Positions 60,308-64,000 of a stretch of DNA of 64,000 bases are shown here, one piece after another. The translations under genes and the position numbers were made by a program. Under the pieces are notes generated by a model. That model did no database searches and had not been told where the DNA came from. It saw nothing but the letters and a program-made list of their open reading frames with translations. Position 1 is the first letter of the stretch. Every line of letters starts with the position of its first letter. Where the stretch lies: contig JACCFC020000003.1 of assembly GCA_020830965.2 (NCBI GenBank), forward strand, positions 170,404-234,403. The letters run 5' to 3'. The DNA is from Neisseriaceae bacterium TC5R-5 (GTDB lineage Bacteria > Pseudomonadota > Gammaproteobacteria > Burkholderiales > Chromobacteriaceae).

Positions 60308-61660
60308 ATGATCCGGCTTTTTCAACCCGCTGCTCATATCGAGCCATTAGCGACAACACAACAAGATCAGACTTATAAACGGCTACGCTGGCAAATATTT
60401 TTAGGGATTTTTCTGGGCTACGCCGGCTACTACCTGGTGCGCAAAAACTTCTCCCTAGCCATGCCGCACTTGATCGAGCAGGGGTTTTCCCGTGGCGAAC
60501 TGGGCTTGGCCATATCCGGGGTGGCCATTGCTTATGGCCTGTCTAAATTCTTGATGGGTGCTGTTTCTGATCGCTCCAACCCGCGCGTTTTCCTGCCGGT
60601 AGGCCTATTGCTATCCGCCAGTATTTTCCTATTTATGGGCTTTGTACCGTGGGCAACCTCCAGTATCAGCATCATGTTTGTGCTACTTTTTCTGAACGGC
60701 TGGTTTCAAGGCATGGGCTGGCCTCCCTGTGGCCGTACGATGGTGCACTGGTGGTCGCAAAAAGAGCGTGGCCGAGTCGTATCGCTATGGAACTGTGCGC
60801 ATAACGTGGGTGGTGGTGCTATCGGGCCCTTATTCATATTGGGCATGTTCTGGTTTAACAATGACTGGCGCTCTGCTTTTTATGTGCCGGCCTTAGCCGC
60901 TATCGTCGTTGCCATTTTTGCCTACCTGACGATGCGGGACACCCCTCAATCCTGTGGTTTGCCATCGGTCGAGGCCTATAAAAATGACTATCCCGAAGGC
61001 TATACCCAAAATCATGAGCAAGAGTTGAGCACTAGCGAAATTTTCAAAAAATACATTTTGCGCAACAAATTGCTATGGTATATCGCTTTTGCCAATGTCT
61101 TTGTTTACCTGTTGCGCTACGGGGTACTGGACTGGGCGCCTACCTATCTGAAAGAAGTAAAACACTTCTCGATCAGTAAATCCTCATGGGCCTATTTTCT
61201 TTATGAATGGGCCGGTATTCCGGGGACTTTATTATGTGGCTGGATGTCGGACAAACTGTTTAAAGGCAATCGTGGAGCTACCGGGGTATTTTTCATGGGG
61301 CTGGTAACAATTGCCACCGTGGTGTACTGGTTGAATCCGGCAGGTAATCCGAATATCGACATGCTGGCTCTCATTGCCATTGGATTTCTCATTTACGGCC
61401 CGGTCATGCTGATTGGTCTGCATGCGCTGGAACTAGCCCCTAAAAAAGCAGCAGGTACCGCCGCCGGGTTTACCGGCTTATTTGGTTACCTGGGGGGGTC
61501 GGTCGCCGCCAATGCCGTTGTTGGCTATACCGTCGATTACTTTGGCTGGGACGGTGGTTTTATTCTATTGATCGGCTCCTGCCTGGCCGCCATCGTCTTG
61601 TTAACGCTGACCTGCTGGCATGGCCGCGAAGTCGCCAAACCTTCAACAACCGAGCCTTAA
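60308..61660 (+). CDS. glpT: Glycerol-3-phosphate:phosphate antiporter
   Basis: A 450-residue major facilitator transporter of the organophosphate:Pi family, importing glycerol 3-phosphate in exchange for phosphate. [17 protein letters not shown] near the N-terminus and [20 protein letters not shown] are signatures, the latter containing a substrate Arg. [14 protein letters not shown] follows. Twelve hydrophobic helices are visible. AAGGAG precedes the ATG at 60308; the longer frame from 60260 lacks a ribosome site. A dispersed repeat begins right after the stop. Confidence 0.96.
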   Translation: MIRLFQPAAHIEPLATTQQDQTYKRLRWQIFLGIFLGYAGYYLVRKNFSLAMPHLIEQGFSRGELGLAISGVAIAYGLSKFLMGAVSDRSNPRVFLPVGLLLSASIFLFMGFVPWATSSISIMFVLLFLNGWFQGMGWPPCGRTMVHWWSQKERGRVVSLWNCAHNVGGGAIGPLFILGMFWFNNDWRSAFYVPALAAIVVAIFAYLTMRDTPQSCGLPSVEAYKNDYPEGYTQNHEQELSTSEIFKKYILRNKLLWYIAFANVFVYLLRYGVLDWAPTYLKEVKHFSISKSSWAYFLYEWAGIPGTLLCGWMSDKLFKGNRGATGVFFMGLVTIATVVYWLNPAGNPNIDMLALIAIGFLIYGPVMLIGLHALELAPKKAAGTAAGFTGLFGYLGGSVAANAVVGYTVDYFGWDGGFILLIGSCLAAIVLLTLTCWHGREVAKPSTTEP

Positions 61661-61661
61661 T

Positions 61662-61732
61662 AGCCGCTAACACCCCCTGATCCAGCGTCGCGCCTCGGCT
61701 CAGGGGCTTTTTGAGGCTTTGTTAGTGGTTCT
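61662..61732 (+). repeat. Dispersed inverted-end element, short form, copy 7
   Basis: About 71 bp with ends AGCCGCTAAC and GTTAGTGGTTCT. The interior has ACCCCCTGATCCAGCGTCGC and CTCGGCTCAGGGGC. It starts one base after the glpT stop and may act as a 3' hairpin. Confidence 0.88.
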
Positions 61733-61883
61733 AAGTAACAAGAACTGAAACCATCAAGGCCAAATAATGTCGCTTTATTGGGCGGTACGTACAAAAACGC
61801 ACAAAGAAAGCTTAAAAGCGAAACAGAAATGTTGTATATTTTTCGCTTTCTCATGATGGCCCGATTAATTTAACGAGGTGGCA

Positions 61884-63398
61884 ATGGACGTTTACGATCT
61901 GATAGTGATTGGTGGTGGCATTAATGGTGCGGGAATTGCACGGGATGCTGCCGGACGCGGCTTGTCTGTATTGCTATGTGAGAAAGACGATTTAGCAGCA
62001 CATACCTCCTCCGCCAGTACCAAGCTGATTCATGGTGGCTTGCGCTATCTGGAATATTACGAATTTGGCCTAGTCAGAAAAGCGTTGCAAGAGCGCGAAG
62101 TGCTGCTCAAAGCCGCACCACACATCATGTGGCCACTGCGTTTTGTGATGCCACATGATAAAAATCAGCGGCCAGAATGGATGATACGCTGCGGCCTGTT
62201 CCTATATGACCACCTAGCGCGTCGAGAAATACTGCCCGCTTCAGAAACGATCCGTTTTGACACACACCCTGCCGGCCAGCCGCTCAAATCCAATTTTCAG
62301 CGTGGCTTTGTTTACTCAGATGGCTGGGTACAAGATGCCCGGCTGGTCGTACTCAATGTGATGGATGCTGCCGAGAATGGTGCAACCATCCTTACCCGTA
62401 CCGCCTGTACCCAGGCTAAACGTGTAGATGAGCACTGGCAGTGCACGCTGCGCGACGAGAATGGCACAGAACAGCAAGTGTTGGCGCGCGCCTTGGTCAA
62501 TGCTGGCGGGCCGTGGGTGGAAAGCCTGATAAAAGACACTTTGGGCTTGCCCTCCAGCAAGTCCATACGGCTGGTCAAAGGTAGCCATATCATTGTCAAA
62601 AAACTATTTGACCACCCCTACGCCTATATTTTTCAGAACCCGGACAAACGCATTATTTTTGCCATTCCTTATGAGCAGGAATTCACCCTGATCGGAACAA
62701 CCGACGTCGAATACCTGGGAGACCCCGCTCAAGTCGCCATTGACGATCAAGAAATCCATTATCTGTGTGAAATGAGCAATCGCTATTTCCATAGCCAGAT
62801 CGGCCCACAGGACGTGTTATCCACCTACTCCGGAGTACGACCACTGCTGGATGACTCGGCTGCCAGTGCCTCCAGCGTTACTCGCGACTATGCACTGGAA
62901 ACCGACCTGCACGGTGCCCCGCTGCTATCGGTTTTTGGTGGCAAAATCACCACCTTCCGCAAACTGGCGGAAGAAGCGGTAGACAAACTGGCTCCCTTGC
63001 TAGGTAATCACAAAAGCAGTTGGACAGCAGAATCACCATTGCCCGGTGGCGACATGCCGCAAGCAAATGCCGCGGCATTCTTACAAAAGCTACAACAGCG
63101 CCACCCTTGGTTACCGGCCAGCCTGGCCCATCGCTGGGTTTATACCTATGGCACCCGCTGCAACAAAATCATTGCACACGCCACCTCGCTGGCTGAATTA
63201 GGAGAAGAAGTTCTACCTTCACTCTATGAAGCAGAACTACGCTATCTAGTACGAGCGGAATGGGCCAAGCGCAGCGAAGATATCTTATGGCGGCGTACCA
63301 AACTTAAATTGCACTTGCCGGAAAATGCCACTGAGGTTTTAGATGCCTGGCTGCAACACCAAGCAAAAAAACAAATAGAACTAGCCGATGTAAGCTAG
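61884..63398 (+). CDS. glpD: Aerobic glycerol-3-phosphate dehydrogenase
   Basis: A 504-residue FAD enzyme that oxidises glycerol 3-phosphate to dihydroxyacetone phosphate at the membrane and feeds electrons to quinone. The Rossmann start DLIVIGGGINGAGIARDAAG binds FAD, with SSASTKLIHGGLRYLEYYEF (signature) and LVNAGGPWVESL. FTLIGTTDVEYLGDP and ATRC-like GTRCNKIIAHA in the C-terminal domain also match. ATG at 61884 has GAGG 5 bases upstream; a GTG at 61878 is possible. With glpK, glpF and glpT it completes glycerol and G3P use. Confidence 0.97.
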   Translation: MDVYDLIVIGGGINGAGIARDAAGRGLSVLLCEKDDLAAHTSSASTKLIHGGLRYLEYYEFGLVRKALQEREVLLKAAPHIMWPLRFVMPHDKNQRPEWMIRCGLFLYDHLARREILPASETIRFDTHPAGQPLKSNFQRGFVYSDGWVQDARLVVLNVMDAAENGATILTRTACTQAKRVDEHWQCTLRDENGTEQQVLARALVNAGGPWVESLIKDTLGLPSSKSIRLVKGSHIIVKKLFDHPYAYIFQNPDKRIIFAIPYEQEFTLIGTTDVEYLGDPAQVAIDDQEIHYLCEMSNRYFHSQIGPQDVLSTYSGVRPLLDDSAASASSVTRDYALETDLHGAPLLSVFGGKITTFRKLAEEAVDKLAPLLGNHKSSWTAESPLPGGDMPQANAAAFLQKLQQRHPWLPASLAHRWVYTYGTRCNKIIAHATSLAELGEEVLPSLYEAELRYLVRAEWAKRSEDILWRRTKLKLHLPENATEVLDAWLQHQAKKQIELADVS

Positions 63399-63746
63399 TA
63401 GAAATGTAGATAGTAAGCAAAAAATAAAGAAACACCCGCTTAAACAGCCTGTTTAAGCGGGTGTTCGTTTTTTGGAAAATTATTTAAAAACAATAACTTA
63501 CCTTGTTTTTGCTGAAAAATACATGCACATAAAAATGGCAAAACCGTTAAATATAACACATAAAACTCAAAATCCATAGTCAAAACACCCCCCCTGGCTT
63601 ATTCATAAGAAATCGAGAATATAGGTTAAGCTTTGCTCATTGCTTGCCATGTTCTCGCACTTCCTTTCATTCCCATAGGCAATTGATGGGAATCGGTACC
63701 AAACGGGACAAGCAAACTTTTTATTGTCTACAAAAGAGGAAAGCTA
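63399..63746. other. Intergenic region between glpD and vgrG
   Basis: About 350 bp. After the glpD terminator it is AT-rich and then has a C-rich run near 63587. No gene is convincing: a 45-codon minus frame (63440-63577) has a hydrophobic front but ends in the terminator. GAGGA at 63736-63740 serves vgrG. Confidence 0.45.
63431..63473. terminator. Intrinsic terminator after glpD
   Basis: AACACCCGCTTAAACAG pairs with CTGTTTAAGCGGGTGTT around a single base-pair-sized loop, followed by CGTTTTTT. A 16-17 bp stem of this quality ends glpD transcription. Confidence 0.9.
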
Positions 63747-64000
63747 ATGTCTACCGAACCCACCCTCCCGGCGCCGCCACCCAATCCCTTTTCTTTTCTG
63801 CATAGCCGTACCGTTTCTATCAGCAGCCCGGCAATGCCGCAATGGCTCGGTCAGGATGCCTTACGCTTTGTCAGCCTGAGCGGTGATGAAAGCCTGGGCG
63901 AGTTATACGAGTACACACTGGAACTGGCGACGCCGGACAGCTACGACGTACCGCTAGCGGTGAGCGGTAATCTCGACATCAAGGCGCTGCTCGGCAAAGA
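63747..64000 (+). CDS. Type VI secretion spike protein VgrG/TssI (5' part only)
   Basis: The first 84 codons of a VgrG-like gene, cut by the window edge. After a Pro-rich start, SFLHSRTVSISSPAMPQWLG leads into LRFVSLSGDESLGELYEYTLELATPD, the gp27-like N-terminal fold (Phage_GPD) of VgrG proteins. GAGGA gives a good ribosome site 6 bases before the ATG. VgrG forms the puncturing tip of the T6SS and often carries effectors downstream, so genes past the edge may include effector and immunity genes. Confidence 0.85.
   Translation, partial: MSTEPTLPAPPPNPFSFLHSRTVSISSPAMPQWLGQDALRFVSLSGDESLGELYEYTLELATPDSYDVPLAVSGNLDIKALLGK

Noticed and set aside
63440..63577. Minus-strand 45-codon frame with hydrophobic front after glpD
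   Set aside because: Its stop lies in the glpD terminator stem and it has no clear ribosome site; likely chance.

Overview
The window looks like a bacterial chromosome segment from a Gram-negative betaproteobacterium. LPS inner-core genes (waaC, waaA), a complete Na+-pumping NADH dehydrogenase operon (nqrABCDEF with apbE and nqrM), a three-gene transhydrogenase, a type I-secreted giant adhesin and a VgrG spike protein fit a Neisseriales-type organism of intermediate GC. The genus-level guess is inference only. No rRNA, tRNA, CRISPR array or intact insertion sequence was seen.

Layout. 1-15340 (-): one giant BapA-like adhesin gene, open at the left edge, built from about 37 Ig-like domains with a period of about 320 bp, then an FG-GAP/VCBS-like segment, RTX-like glycine/aspartate repeats and a type I secretion tail. 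15.7-20.7 kb: an orphan endolysin between two copies of a dispersed repeat, a chemoreceptor, a small lipoprotein, an alpha-carbonic anhydrase and a lysozyme inhibitor. 20.7-26 kb (-): pyruvate kinase, a CNNM/CorC-type protein, a Pmp3-like peptide, uracil-DNA glycosylase, a rhodanese and a Pcm-like methyltransferase. 26-28.1 kb: TPP riboswitch and thiC. 28.2-30.7 kb (-): hypothetical genes, including a tightly coupled pair that resembles a toxin and its membrane immunity protein. 31-36.3 kb: rlhA, a YkgJ-type protein, a Spy-like protein and a DUF3141 hydrolase. 36.3-43.4 kb (-): the Nqr operon. 43.8-47.05 kb: CPBP protease, YqiA esterase, purC and a glycosyltransferase. 47.05-47.6 kb: an AT-rich intergenic region packed with DnaA boxes. 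47.6-63.4 kb (almost all +): waaC-waaA, a CBS protein, an Ada-like protein, GST (-), a zinc-ribbon protein, pntAA-pntAB-pntB, a META lipoprotein, a tail-anchored unknown and the glycerol set glpK-glpF-glpT-glpD. 63.75 kb to the edge: start of vgrG.

Most notable signals: (1) an oriC-like DnaA-box cluster with AT-rich 13-mer-like repeats at 47.1-47.55 kb, at a switch in gene polarity, with three ParB parS sites at 21.75, 25.82 and 33.41 kb; (2) a seven-copy family of small intergenic elements with AGCCGCTAAC/GTTAGCGGCT inverted ends in two size classes; (3) a 12-domain block of the adhesin duplicated 18 domains (about 5.77 kb) away, with domain subtypes locked in a three-domain register; (4) a candidate pore-type toxin/immunity pair.
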